64,000 nucleotides of DNA, taken from contig OZ038530.1 in the NCBI GenBank assembly GCA_964036665.1, forward strand, positions 1,178,001 through 1,242,000, written 5' to 3'. The notes beneath the pieces are model-generated. The model did no database searches, had not been told where the DNA came from, and saw nothing but the letters and a program-made list of their open reading frames with translations. A program made the position numbers and the translations under genes. Positions 35,201-50,121 of the stretch are shown one piece after another (the first letter of the stretch is position 1; each line of letters opens with the position of its first letter). The stretch is from Gordius sp. MW1 (Eukaryota > Nematomorpha > Gordioida > Gordea > Gordiidae).

Positions 35201-38200
35201 CGGACGGACAACGGACGGACAACGGAAGGACATCAGACGGACAAGGGACGGACAACGGACGGACAACGGAAGGACATCAGACGGACAACGGACGGACAAC
35301 GGAAGGACATCAGACGGACAAGGGACGGACAACGGATGGACAACGGAAGGACATCAGACGGACAACGGACGGACAACGGAAGGACAACGGACGGACAACG
35401 GACGGACAACGGAAGGACAACGGAAGGACAACGGACGGACAACGGACGGACAACAAAAGGACATCAGACGGACAACGGAAGGACAACGGACGGACAACGG
35501 ACGGACAACGGACGGACAACGGGCGGACAACGGGCGGACAACGGAAGGACAACGGAAGGACAACGGGCGGACAACGGACGGACAACGGACGGACAACAAA
35601 AGGACATCAGACGGACAACGGAAGGACAACGAACGGACAACGGACAGACAACAAAAGTACATCAGACGGACAACGGACGGACAACAGGCGGACTTCAGAC
35701 GGACAACGGAAGGACAACGGACGGACAACGAACGGACAACGAACGGACAACGAACGGACAACGGACAGACAACAAAAGGACAACGGACGGACAACGGACG
35801 GACAACAAAAGGACATCAGACGGACAATGGACGGACAAAGAACGGACAACGGACGGACAACGGACGGACAACAAAAGGACATCAGACGGACAACGGGCGG
35901 ACAACGGACGGACAACGGACGGACAACGGAAGGACAACGGAAGGACAACGGGCGGACAACGGACGGACAACGGAAGGACATCAGACGGACAACGAACGGA
36001 CAACGGAAGGACAACAAAAGGACATCAGACGGACAACGAACGGACAACGAACGGACAACGAACGGACAACGGACGGACAACAAAAGGACATCAGACGGAC
36101 AAGGGACGGACAACAAACGGACAACGGACGGACAACGGACGGACAACAAAAGGACATCAGACGGACAACGGACGGACAACGGAAGGACAACGGACGGACA
36201 ACGGAAGGACAACGGACGGACAACGGACGGACAACGGAAGGACAACGGAAGGACAACGGGCGGACAACGGACGGACAACGGAAAAACATCAGACGGACAA
36301 CGAACGGACAACGGAAGGACAACAAAAGGACATCAGACGGACAACGAACGGACAACGAACGGACAACGAACGGACAACGGACGGACAACAAAAGGACATC
36401 AGACGGACAAGGGACGGACAACGAACGGACAACGGACGGACAACGGACGGACAACAAAAGGACATCAGACGGACAACGGACGGACAACGGAAGGACAACG
36501 GAAGGACAACGGACGGACAACGGACGGACAACGGACGGACAACGGAAGGACAACGGAAGGACAACGGGCGGACAACGGACGGACAACGAACGGACAACGA
36601 ACGGACAACGAACGGACAACGGACAGACAACAAAAGGACATCAGACGGACAACGGACGGACAACAGGCGGACTTCAGACGGACAACGGAAGGACAACGGA
36701 CGGACAACGAACGGACAACGAACGGACAACGAACGGACAACGGACAGACAACAAAAGGACAACGGACGGACAACGGACGGACAACAAAAGGACATCAGAC
36801 GGACAAGGGACGGACAAAGAACGGACAACGGACGGACAACGGACGGACAACAAAAGGACATCAGACGGACAACGGGCGGACAACGGACGGACAACGGACG
36901 GACAACGGAAGGACAACGGAAGGACAACGGGCGGACAACGGACGGACAACGGAAGGACATCAGACGGACAACGAACGGACAACGGAAGGACAACAAAAGG
37001 ACATCAGACGGACAACGAACGGACAACGAACGGACAACGAACGGACAACGGACGGACAACAAAAGGACATCAGACGGACAAGGGACGGACAACGAACGGA
37101 CAACGGACGGACAACGGACGGACAACAAAAGGACATCAGACGGACAACGGACGGACAACGGAAGGACAACGGACGGACAACGGAAGGACAACGGACGGAC
37201 AACGGACGGACAACGGACGGACAACGGGCGGACAAGGGACGGACAACGGATGGACAACGGAAGGACATCAGATGGACAACGGACGGACAACGGAAGGACA
37301 ACAAAAGGACATCAGACGGACAACGGACGGACAACAAAAGGACATCAGACGGACAACGGACGGACAACGGAAGGACAACGGACGGACAACGGAAGGACAA
37401 CGGAAGGACAACGGACGGACAACGGAAGGACAACGGACATACAACGAATGGACAACGGACGGACAACGGACGGACAACAGGCGGACTTCAGACGGACAAC
37501 GGAAGGACAACGGACGGACAACGGACGGACAACGGACGGACAACGGACGGACAACGGACGGACAACAAAAGGACATCAGACGGACAACGGAAGGACAACG
37601 AACGGACAACGGAAGGACAACGGAAGGACAACGGACGGACAACGGACGGACAACGGAAGGACAACGGGCGGACAACGGACGGACAACGGACGGACAACGG
37701 ACGGACAACGGAAGGACATCAGAGGGACAACGGACGGACAACGGGCGGACAACGGACGGACAACGGACGGACAACGGAAGGACATCAGACGGACAACGGA
37801 CGGACAACGGAAGGACAACGGAAGGACAACGGGCGGACAACGGACGGACAACAGACGGACAACGGAAGGACATCAGACGGACAAGGGACGGACAACGGAC
37901 GGACAACGGAAGGACATCAGACGGACAACGGACGGACAACGGAAGGACATCAGACGGACAAGGGACGGACAACGGATGGACAACGGAAGGACATCAGACG
38001 GACAACGGACGGACAACGGAAGGACAACGGACGGACAACGGACGGACAACGGAAGGACAAATGACGGACAACGGAAGGACAACAAAAGGACATCAGACGG
38101 ACAACGGACGGACAACAAAAGGACATCAGACGGACAACGGAAGGACATCAGACGGACAAGGGACGGACAACGGAAGGACAACGGAAGGACAACGGAAGGA

Positions 38201-38439
38201 CAACGAACGGACAACGAACGGACAACGGACGGACAACGGACGGACAACGGGCGGACAAATGAAGGACAACGGAAGGACAACGGGCGGACAACGGACGGAC
38301 AACGGACGGACAACAAAAGGACATCAGACGGACAACGGAAGGACAACGGACGGACAACGGACGGACAACGGGCGGACAATGGGCGGACAACAAAAGGACA
38401 TCTGACGGACAACGGGCGGACAACGGACGGACAACGGAC
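32235..38439 (+). repeat. 11-bp minisatellite array, block 14 (6.2 kb)
   Basis: Holds the first copy of the large duplicated segment described at 33900-38050. It includes the rare GGACTTCAGAC units (GGCGGACTTCAGAC near 34028, 34850, 35690, 36670, 37490), which serve as landmarks for aligning the large duplications. Confidence 0.96.
33900..38050 (+). repeat. Large intra-array segmental duplication, copy A (boundaries approximate)
   Basis: The order of variant units here recurs at about 44939-49122 (offset 11,039, rising to 11,072 by gain of whole units) and at about 51787-55629 (offset 17,887 to 17,898, then 17,579 after loss of 319 bp, which is 29 units). Changes between copies are whole 11-bp units plus a few point changes. 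Confidence 0.75.
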
Positions 38440-38895
38440 GTAGCCAGCGGACGGCCAAAAAGTCATATTATCAACAGAATACTCTCACGGATTCAAACTT
38501 GTTGCCTCCTGACGGACAACGGACGGTCCGTCGTCCCTCCGTTGTCCGTCCGTCCTCCCTCCGTCGTCTCTCCGTCGTCCGTCCGTCGTCCCTCTGTCGT
38601 CCCTCCGTCGTCCCTCCGTGCTATGCAATTTATTAAATTTTTTTATCAAAAAATATTTTTTTCGACCTCAAAATTTTTTCAATTTTTTTGTAACACCATA
38701 TAGGCCTCATGAAAATTTTCGATATCAGAGGTGAATTCCGACAAAAAAAATTTTTTCGACTTGAAAATTTTTTAAATTTTTTTGTTCAACCATATAGGCT
38801 TCGTGAAAATTTCAGCGGACGGCTAAAAAGTCATATTATCAATGTTATTAACAAGAACAGAATACTCTCCGGGATTCAAACTTGTAGCCTCCTGA
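38440..38895 (+). repeat. Core module 10, short form (456 bp)
   Basis: Standard short core. Confidence 0.9.
38526..38618 (-). repeat. Inverted minisatellite block of core 10
   Basis: 93-bp form. Confidence 0.85.
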
Positions 38896-41800
38896 TGGAC
38901 AACGGACGGACAACGGAAGGACATCAGACGGACAAGGGACGGACAACGGACGGACAACGGAAGGACATCAGACGGACAACGGACGGACAACGGAAGGACA
39001 TCAGATGGACAAGGGACGGACAACGGATGGACAACGGAAGGACATCAGACGGACAACGGACGGACAACGGAAGGACAACAAAAGGACATCAGACGGACAA
39101 CGGACGGACAACAAAAGGACATCAGACGGACAACGGACGGACAACGGAAGGACAACGGACGGACAACGGAAGGACAACGGAAGGACAACGGGCGGACAAC
39201 GAACGGACAACGAACGGACAACGGACGGACAACGGAAGGACAACGGACGGACAACGGAAGGACAACGGAAGGACAACGGGCGGACAACGGACGGACAACG
39301 GAAGGACAACGGGCGGACATCAGACGGACAACGGAAGTACAACGGAAGGACAACGGAAGGACAACGGGCGGACAACGGACGGACAACGGAAGGACATCAG
39401 ACGGACAACGAACGGACAACGGAAGGACAACAAAAGGACATCAGACGGACAACGAACGGACAACGAACGGACAACGAACGGACAACGGACGGACAACAAA
39501 AGGACATCAGATGGACAAAGAACGGACAACGGAAGGACAACGGGCGGACAACGGACGGACAACAAAAGGACATCAGACGGACAACGGAAGGACAACGGAC
39601 GGACAACGGAAGGAGAACGGACGGACAATGGGCGGACAACGGACAGACAACGGACGGACAACGGACGGACAACGGAAGGACAACGGACGGACAACGGACG
39701 GACAACGGAAGGACATTAGACGGACAAGGGACGGACAACGGACGGACAACGGAAGGACATCAGACGGACAACGGACGGACAACGGAAGGACATCAGACGG
39801 ACAAGGGACGGACAACGGATGGACAACGGAAGGACATCAGACGGACAACGGAAGGACAACGGACGGACAACGGACGGACAACGGAAGGACAACGGGCGGA
39901 CAACGGACGGACAACGGAAGGACATCAGACGGACAACGAACGGACAACGGAAGGACAACAAAAGGACATCAGACGGACAAGGGACGGACAACGAACGGAC
40001 AACGGACGGACAACGGACGGACAACAAAAGGACAACGGAAGGACAACGGAAGGACAACGGACGGACAACGGAAGGACAACGGAAGGACAACGGACGGACA
40101 ACAAAAGGACATCAGACGGACAACGAACGGACAACGAACGGACAACGGACGGACAACAAAAGGACATCAGACGCACAAGGGACGGACAACGAACGGACAA
40201 CGGACGGACAACGGACGGACAACAAAAGGACATCAGACGGACAACGGACGGACAACGGAAGGACAACGGAAGGACATCAGACGGACAACGGACGGACAAC
40301 GGAAGGACAACGGACGGACAACGGACGGACAACGGAAGGACAACGGAAGGACAACGGACGGACAACGGACGGACAACAAAAGGACATCAGACGGACAACG
40401 GAAGGACAACGAACGGACAACGGAAGGACAACGGAAGGACAACGGACGGACAACGGACGGACAACGGAAGGACAACGGGCGGACAACGGACGGACAACGG
40501 ACGGACAACGGACGGACAACGGAAGGACATCAGAGGGACAACGGACGGACAACGGAAGGACAACGGGCGGACAACGGACGGACAACGGACGGACAACGGA
40601 AGGACATCAGACGGACAACGGACGGACAACGGAAGGACAACGGAAGGACAACGGGCGGACAACGGACGGACAACGGACGGACAACGGAAGGACATCAGAC
40701 GGACAAGGGACGGACAACGGACGGACAACGGAAGGACATCAGACGGACAACGGACGGACAACGGAAGGACATCAGACGGACAAGGGACGGACAACGGATG
40801 GACAACGGAAGGACATCAGACGGACAACGGACGGACAACGGAAGGACAACGGACGGACAACGGACGGACAACGGAAGGACAACGGAAGGACAACGGACGG
40901 ACAACGGACGGACAACAAAAGGACATCAGACGGACAACGGAAGGACAACGGACGGACAACGGACGGACAACGGACGGACAACGGGCGGACAACGGGCGGA
41001 CAACGGAAGGACAACGGAAGGACAACGGGCGGACAACGGACGGACAACGGACGGACAACAAAAGGACATCAGACGGACAACGGAAGGACAACGGACGGAC
41101 AACGGACGGACAACGGGCGGACAATGGGCGGACAACAAAAGGACATCTGACGGACAACGGACGGACAACGGACGGACAACGGGCGGACAAATGACGGACA
41201 ACGGAAGGACAACAAAAGGACATCAGACGGACAACGGACGGACAACAAAAGGACATCAGACGGACAACGGAAGGACATCAGACGGACAAGGGACGGACAA
41301 CGGATGGACAACGGAAGGACATCAGACGGACAACGGACGGACAACGGAAGGACAACAAAAGGACATCAGACGGACAACGGAAGGACAACGGACGGACAAC
41401 GAACGGACAACGAACGGACAACGAACGGACAACGGACAGACAACAAAAGGACAACGGACGGACAACGGACGGACAACAAAAGGACATCAGACGGACAACG
41501 GAAGGACAACGGAAGGACAACGGAAGGACAACGGACGGACAACGGAAGGACAACGGAAGGACAACGGAAGGACAACGGAAGGACAACGGACGGACAACGG
41601 AAGGACAACGGAAGGACAACGGGCGGACAACGAACGGACAACGGACAGACAACAAAAGGACATCTGACGGACAACGGAAGGACAACGGACGGACAACGGA
41701 CGGACAACGGAAGGACAACGGAAGGACAACGGGCGGACAACGGACGGACAACGAACGGACAACGAACGGACAACGAACGGACAACGAACGGACAACGGAC

Positions 41801-44800
41801 AGACAACAAAAGGACATCAGACGGACAACGGACGGACAACAGGCGGACTTCAGACAGACAACGGAAGGACAACGGACGGACAACGAACGGACAACGAACG
41901 GACAACGAACGGACAACGGACAGACAACAAAAGGACAACGGACGGACAACGGACGGACAACAAAAGGACATCAGACGGACAAGGGACGGACAAAGAACGG
42001 ACAACGGACGGACAACGGACGGACAACAAAAGGACATCAGACGGACAACGGACGGACAACGGAAGGACAACACAAGGACAACGGAAGGACATCAGACGGA
42101 CAACGAACGGACAACGGACGGACAACAAAATGACATCAGACGGACAACGGACGGACAAAGAACGGACAACGGACGGACAACGGACGGACAACAAAAGGAC
42201 ATCAGACGGACAACGGACGGACAACGGAAGGACAACAAAAGGACAACGGAAGGACATCAGACGGACAACGAACGGACAACGGACGGACAACAAAATGACA
42301 TCAGACGGACAACGGACGGACAACGGAAGGACATCAGAGGGACAACGGACGGACAACGGAAGGACAACGGGCGGACAACGGACGGACAACGGACGGACAA
42401 CGGAAGGACATCAGACGGACAACGGACGGACAACGGAAGGACAACGGAAGGACATCAGACGGACAAGGGACGGACAAAGAACGGACAACGGACGGACAAC
42501 GGACGGACAACAAAAGGACATCAGACGGACAACGGACGGACAACGGAAGGACAACAAAAGGACAACGGAAGGACATCAGACGGACAACGAACGGACAACG
42601 GACGGACAACAAAATGACATCAGACGGACAACGGACGGACAACGGAAGGACATCAGAGGGACAACGGACGGACAACGGAAGGACAACGGGCGGACAACGG
42701 ACGGACAACGGACGGACAACGGAAGGACATCAGACGGACAACGGACGGACAACGGAAGGACAACGGAAGGACAACGGACGGACAACGGAAGGACAACGGA
42801 AGGACAACGGAAGGACAACGGGCGGACAACGAACGGACAACGGACAGACAACAAAAGGACATCTGACGGACAACGGAAGGACAACGGACGGACAACGGAC
42901 GGACAACGGAAGGACTACGGAAGGACAACGGGCGGACAACGGACGGACAACGAACGGACAACGAACGGACAACGAACGGACAACGGACAGACAACAAAAG
43001 GACATCAGACGGACAACGGACGGACAACAGGCGGACTTCAGACAGACAACGGAAGGACAACGGACGGACAACGAACGGACAACGGACAGACAACAAAAGG
43101 ACAACGGACGGACAACGGACGGACAACAAAAGGACATCAGACGGACAAGGGACGGACAAAGAACGGACAACGGACGGACAACGGACGGACAACAAAAGGA
43201 CATCAGACGGACAACGGACGGACAACGGAAGGACAACAAAAGGACAACGGAAGGACATCAGACGGACAACGAACGGACAACGGACGGACAACAAAATGAC
43301 ATCAGACGGACAAAGAACGGACAACGGACGGACAACAAAAGGACATCAGACGGACAACGGACGGACAACGGAAGGACAACAAAAGGACAACGGAAGGACA
43401 TCAGACGGACAACGAACGGACAACGGACGGACAACAAAATGACATCAGACGGACAACGGACGGACAACGGAAGGACATCAGAGGGACAACGGACGGACAA
43501 CGGAAGGACAACGGGCGGACAACGGACGGACAACGGACGGACAACGGAAGGACATCAGACGGACAACGGACGGACAACGGAAGGACAACGGAAGGACAAC
43601 GGGCAGACAACGGACGGACAACGGACGGACAACGGAAGGACATCAGACGGACAAGGGACGGACAACGGACGGACAACAAAAGGACATCAGACGGACAAGG
43701 GACGGACAAAGAACGGACAACGGACGGACAACGGACGGACAACAAAAGGACATCAGACGGACAACGGACGGACAACGGAAGGACAACAAAAGGACAACGG
43801 AAGGACATCAGACGGACAACGAACGGACAACGGACGGACAACAAAATGACATCAGACGGACAACGGACGGACAACGGAAGGACATCAGAGGGACAACGGA
43901 CGGACAACGGAAGGACAACGGGCGGACAACGGACGGACAACGGACGGACAACGGAAGGACATCAGACGGACAACGGACGGACAACGGAAGGACAACGGAA
44001 GGACAACGGGCGGACAACGGACGGACAACGGACGGACAACGGAAGGACATCAGACGGACAAGGGACGGACAACGGACGGACAACGGAAGGACATCAGACG
44101 GACAACGGACGGACAACGGAAGGACATCAGACGGACAAGGGACGGACAACGGATGGACAACGGAAGGACATCAGACGGACAACGGACGGACAACGGAAGG
44201 ACAACGGACGGACAACGGACGGACAACGGAAGGACAACGGACGGACAACAAAAGGACATCAGACGGACAACGGAAGGACAACGGACATACAACGAATGGA
44301 CAACGGACGGACAACGGACGGACAACAGGCGGACTTCAGACGGACAACGGAAGGACAACGGACGGACAACGGACGGACAACAAAAGGACATCAGACGGAC
44401 AACGGAAGGACAACGGACGGACAACAAAAGGACATCAGACGGACAACGGAAGGACAACGGACGGACAACGGACGGACAACGGACGGACAACGGGCGGACA
44501 ACGGGCGGACAACGGAAGGACAACGGAAGGACAACGGGCGGACAACGGACGGACAACGGACGGACAACAAAAGGACATCAGACGGACAACGGAAGGACAA
44601 CGGACGGACAACGGACGGACAACGGGCGGACAATGGGCGGACAACAAAAGGACATCTGACGGACAACGGACGGACAACGGACGGACAACGGGCGGACAAA
44701 TGACGGACAACGGAAGGACAACAAAAGGACATCAGACGGACAACGGACGGACAACAAAAGGACATCAGACGGACAACGGAAGGACATCAGACGGACAAGG

Positions 44801-47800
44801 GACGGACAACGGAAGGACAACGGAAGGACAACGGAAGGACAACGAACAAACAACGAACGGACAACGGACGGACAACGGACGGACAACAGACGGACAACGG
44901 ATAGACAACGGACGGACAACGGACGGACAACGGACGGACAACGGAAGGACAACGGAAGGACAACGGGCGGACAACGGACGGACAACGAACGGACAACGAA
45001 CGGACAACGAACGGACAACGGACAGACAACAAAAGGACATCAGACGGACAACGGACGGACAACAGGCGGACTTCAGACGGACAACGGAAGGACAACGGAC
45101 GGACAACGAACGGACAACGAACGGACAACGAACGGACAACGGACAGACAACAAAAGGACAACGGACGGACAACGGACGGACAACAAAAGGACATCAGACG
45201 GACAAGGGACGGACAAAGAACGGACAACGGACGGACAACGGACGGACAACAAAAGGACATCAGACGGACAACGGGCGGACAACGGACGGACAACGGACGG
45301 ACAACGGAAGGACAACGGAAGGACAACGGAAGGACAACGGACGGACAACGGAAGGACATCAGACGGACAACGAACGGACAACGGAAGGACAACAAAAGGA
45401 CATCAGACGGACAACGAACGGACAACGAACGGACAACGAACGGACAACGGACGGACAACAAAAGGACATCAGACGGACAAGGGACGGACAACGAACGGAC
45501 AACGGACGGACAACGGACGGACAACAAAAGGACATCAGACGGACAACGGACGGACAACGGAAGGACAACGGACGGACAACGGAAGGACAACGGACGGACA
45601 ACGGACGGACAACGGACGGACAACGGGCGGACAAGGGACGGACAACGGATGGACAACGGAAGGACATCAGATGGACAACGGACGGACAACGGAAGGACAA
45701 CAAAAGGACATCAGACGGACAACGGACGGACAACAAAAGGACATCAGACGGACAACGGACGGACAACGGAAGGACAACGGACGGACAACGGAAGGACAAC
45801 GGAAGGACAACGGACGGACAACGGAAGGACAACGGACATACAACGAATGGACAACGGACGGACAACGGACGGACAACAGGCGGACTTCAGACGGACAACG
45901 GAAGGACAACGGACGGACAACGGACGGACAACGGACGGACAACGGACGGACAACGGACGGACAACAAAAGGACATCAGACGGACAACGGAAGGACAACGA
46001 ACGGACAACGGAAGGACAACGGAAGGACAACGGACGGACAACGGACGGACAACGGAAGGACAACGGGCGGACAACGGACGGACAACGGACGGACAACGGA
46101 CGGACAACGGAAGGACATCAGAGGGACAACGGACGGACAACGGGCGGACAACGGACGGACAACGGACGGACAACGGAAGGACATCAGACGGACAACGGAC
46201 GGACAACGGAAGGACAACGGAAGGACAACGGGCGGACAACGGACGGACAACGGACGGACAACGGAAGGACATCAGACGGACAAGGGACGGACAACGGACG
46301 GACAACGGAAGGACATCAGACGGACAACGGACGGACAACGGAAGGACATCAGACGGACAAGGGACGGACAACGGATGGACAACGGAAGGACATCAGACGG
46401 ACAACGGACGGACAACGGAAGGACAACGGACGGACAACGGACGGACAACGGAAGGACAACGGAAGGACAACGGACGGACAACGGACGGACAACAAAAGGA
46501 CATCAGACGGACAACGGAAGGACAACGGACGGACAACGGACGGACAACGGACGGACAACGGGCGGACAACGGGCGGACAACGGAAGGACAACGGAAGGAC
46601 AACGGGCGGACAACGGACGGACAACGGACGGACAACAAAAGGACATCAGACGGACAACGGAAGGACAACGAACGGACAACGGACAGACAACAAAAGGACA
46701 TCAGACGGACAACGGACGGACAACAGGCGGACTTCAGACGGACAACGGAAGGACAACGGACGGACAACGAACGGACAACGAACGGACAACGAACGGACAA
46801 CGGACAGACAACAAAAGGACAACGGACGGACAACGGACGGACAACAAAAGGACATCAGACGGACAATGGACGGACAAAGAACGGACAACGGACGGACAAC
46901 GGACGGACAACAAAAGGACATCAGACGGACAACGGGCGGACAACGGACGGACAACGGACGGACAACGGAAGGACAACGGAAGGACAACGGGCGGACAACG
47001 GACGGACAACGGAAGGACATCAGACGGACAACGAACGGACAACGGAAGGACAACAAAAGGACATCAGACGGACAACGAACGGACAACGAACGGACAACGA
47101 ACGGACAACGGACGGACAACAAAAGGACATCAGACGGACAAGGGACGGACAACAAACGGACAACGGACGGACAACGGACGGACAACAAAAGGACATCAGA
47201 CGGACAACGGACGGACAACGGAAGGACAACGGACGGACAACGGAAGGACAACGGACGGACAACGGACGGACAACGGAAGGACAACGGAAGGACAACGGGC
47301 GGACAACGGACGGACAACGGAAGGACATCAGACGGACAACGAACGGACAACGGAAGGACAACAAAAGGACATCAGACGGACAACGAACGGACAACGAACG
47401 GACAACGAACGGACAACGGACGGACAACAAAAGGACATCAGACGGACAAGGGACGGACAACGAACGGACAACGGACGGACAACGGACGGACAACAAAAGG
47501 ACATCAGACGGACAACGGACGGACAACGGAAGGACAACGGACGGACAACGGAAGGACAACGGACGGACAACGGACGGACAACGGACGGACAACGGAAGGA
47601 CAACGGAAGGACAACGGGCGGACAACGGACGGACAACGAACGGACAACGAACGGACAACGAACGGACAACGGACAGACAACAAAAGGACATCAGACGGAC
47701 AACGGACGGACAACAGGCGGACTTCAGACGGACAACGGAAGGACAACGGACGGACAACGAACGGACAACGAACGGACAACGAACGGACAACGGACAGACA

Positions 47801-49665
47801 ACAAAAGGACAACGGACGGACAACGGACGGACAACAAAAGGACATCAGACGGACAAGGGACGGACAAAGAACGGACAACGGACGGACAACGGACGGACAA
47901 CAAAAGGACATCAGACGGACAACGGGCGGACAACGGACGGACAACGGACGGACAACGGAAGGACAACGGAAGGACAACGGGCGGACAACGGACGGACAAC
48001 GGAAGGACATCAGACGGACAACGAACGGACAACGGAAGGACAACAAAAGGACATCAGACGGACAACGAACGGACAACGAACGGACAACGAACGGACAACG
48101 GACGGACAACAAAAGGACATCAGACGGACAAGGGACGGACAACGAACGGACAACGGACGGACAACGGACGGACAACAAAAGGACATCAGACGGACAACGG
48201 ACGGACAACGGAAGGACAACGGACGGACAACGGAAGGACAACGGACGGACAACGGACGGACAACGGACGGACAACGGGCGGACAAGGGACGGACAACGGA
48301 TGGACAACGGAAGGACATCAGATGGACAACGGACGGACAACGGAAGGACAACAAAAGGACATCAGACGGACAACGGACGGACAACAAAAGGACATCAGAC
48401 GGACAACGGACGGACAACGGAAGGACAACGGACGGACAACGGAAGGACAACGGACGGACAACGGAAGGACAACGGAAGGACAACGGACGGACAACGGAAG
48501 GACAACGGACATACAACGAATGGACAACGGACGGACAACGGACGGACAACAGGCGGACTTCAGACGGACAACGGAAGGACAACGGACGGACAACGGACGG
48601 ACAACGGACGGACAACGGACGGACAACGGACGGACAACAAAAGGACATCAGACGGACAACGGAAGGACAACGAACGGACAACGGAAGGACAACGGAAGGA
48701 CAACGGACGGACAACGGACGGACAACGGAAGGACAACGGGCGGACAACGGACGGACAACGGACGGACAACGGACGGACAACGGAAGGACATCAGAGGGAC
48801 AACGGACGGACAACGGGCGGACAACGGACGGACAACGGACGGACAACGGAAGGACATCAGACGGACAACGGACGGACAACGGAAGGACAACGGAAGGACA
48901 ACGGGCGGACAACGGACGGACAACGGACGGACAACGGAAGGACATCAGACGGACAAGGGACGGACAACGGACGGACAACGGAAGGACATCAGACGGACAA
49001 CGGACGGACAACGGAAGGACATCAGACGGACAAGGGACGGACAACGGATGGACAACGGAAGGACATCAGACGGACAACGGACGGACAACGGAAGGACAAC
49101 GGACGGACAACGGACGGACAACGGAAGGACAACGGAAGGACAACGGACGGACAACGGACGGACAACAAAAGGACATCAGACGGACAACGGAAGGACAACG
49201 GACGGACAACGGACGGACAACGGACGGACAACGGGCGGACAACGGGCGGACAACGGAAGGACAACGGAAGGACAACGGGCGGACAACGGACGGACAACGG
49301 ACGGACAACAAAAGGACATCAGACGGACAACGGAAGGACAACGGACGGACAACGGACGGACAACGGGCGGACAATGGGCGGACAACAAAAGGACATCTGA
49401 CGGACAACGGACGGACAACGGACGGACAACGGGCGGACAAATGACGGACAACGGAAGGACAACAAAAGGACATCAGACGGACAACGGACGGACAACAAAA
49501 GGACATCAGACGGACAACGGAAGGACATCAGACGGACAAGGGACGGACAACGGAAGGACAACGGAAGGACAACGGAAGGACAACGAACGGACAACGAACG
49601 GACAACGGACGGACAACGGACGGACAACAGACGGACAACGGGCGGACAACGGACGGACAACGGAC
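38896..49665 (+). repeat. 11-bp minisatellite array, block 15 (10.8 kb, the longest)
   Basis: A mosaic: 38896-41277 matches block 13; about 41.8-44.9 kb matches the end of block 16; about 44.9-49.1 kb matches block 14. The 41.9-44.0 kb stretch is rich in GGACAACAAAATGAC-type junctions and in repeated GGACATCAGAG units. Confidence 0.96.
44939..49122 (+). repeat. Large intra-array segmental duplication, copy B (boundaries approximate)
   Basis: Second copy of 33900-38050; offsets grow from 11,039 to 11,072 by addition of whole units. Confidence 0.75.
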
Positions 49666-50121
49666 GTAGCCAGCGGACGGCCAAAAAGTCATATTATCAA
49701 CAGAATACTCTCACGGATTCAAACTTGTTGCCTCCTGACGGACAACGGACGGTCCGTCGTCCCTCCGTTGTCCGTCCGTCCTCCCTCCGTCGTCTCTCCG
49801 TCGTCCGTCCGTCGTCCCTCTGTCGTCCCTCCGTCGTCCCTCCGTGCTATGCAATTTATTAAATTTTTTTATCAAAAAATATTTTTTTCGACCTCAAAAT
49901 TTTTTCAATTTTTTTGTAACACCATATAGGCCTCATGAAAATTTTCGATATCAGAGGTGAATTCCGACAAAAAAAATTTTTTCGACTTGAAAATTTTTTA
50001 AATTTTTTTGTTCAACCATATAGGCTTCGTGAAAATTTCAGCGGACGGCTAAAAAGTCATATTATCAATGTTATTAACAAGAACAGAATACTCTCCGGGA
50101 TTCAAACTTGTAGCCTCCTGA
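49666..50121 (+). repeat. Core module 11, short form (456 bp)
   Basis: Standard short core. Confidence 0.9.
49752..49844 (-). repeat. Inverted minisatellite block of core 11
   Basis: 93-bp form. Confidence 0.85.
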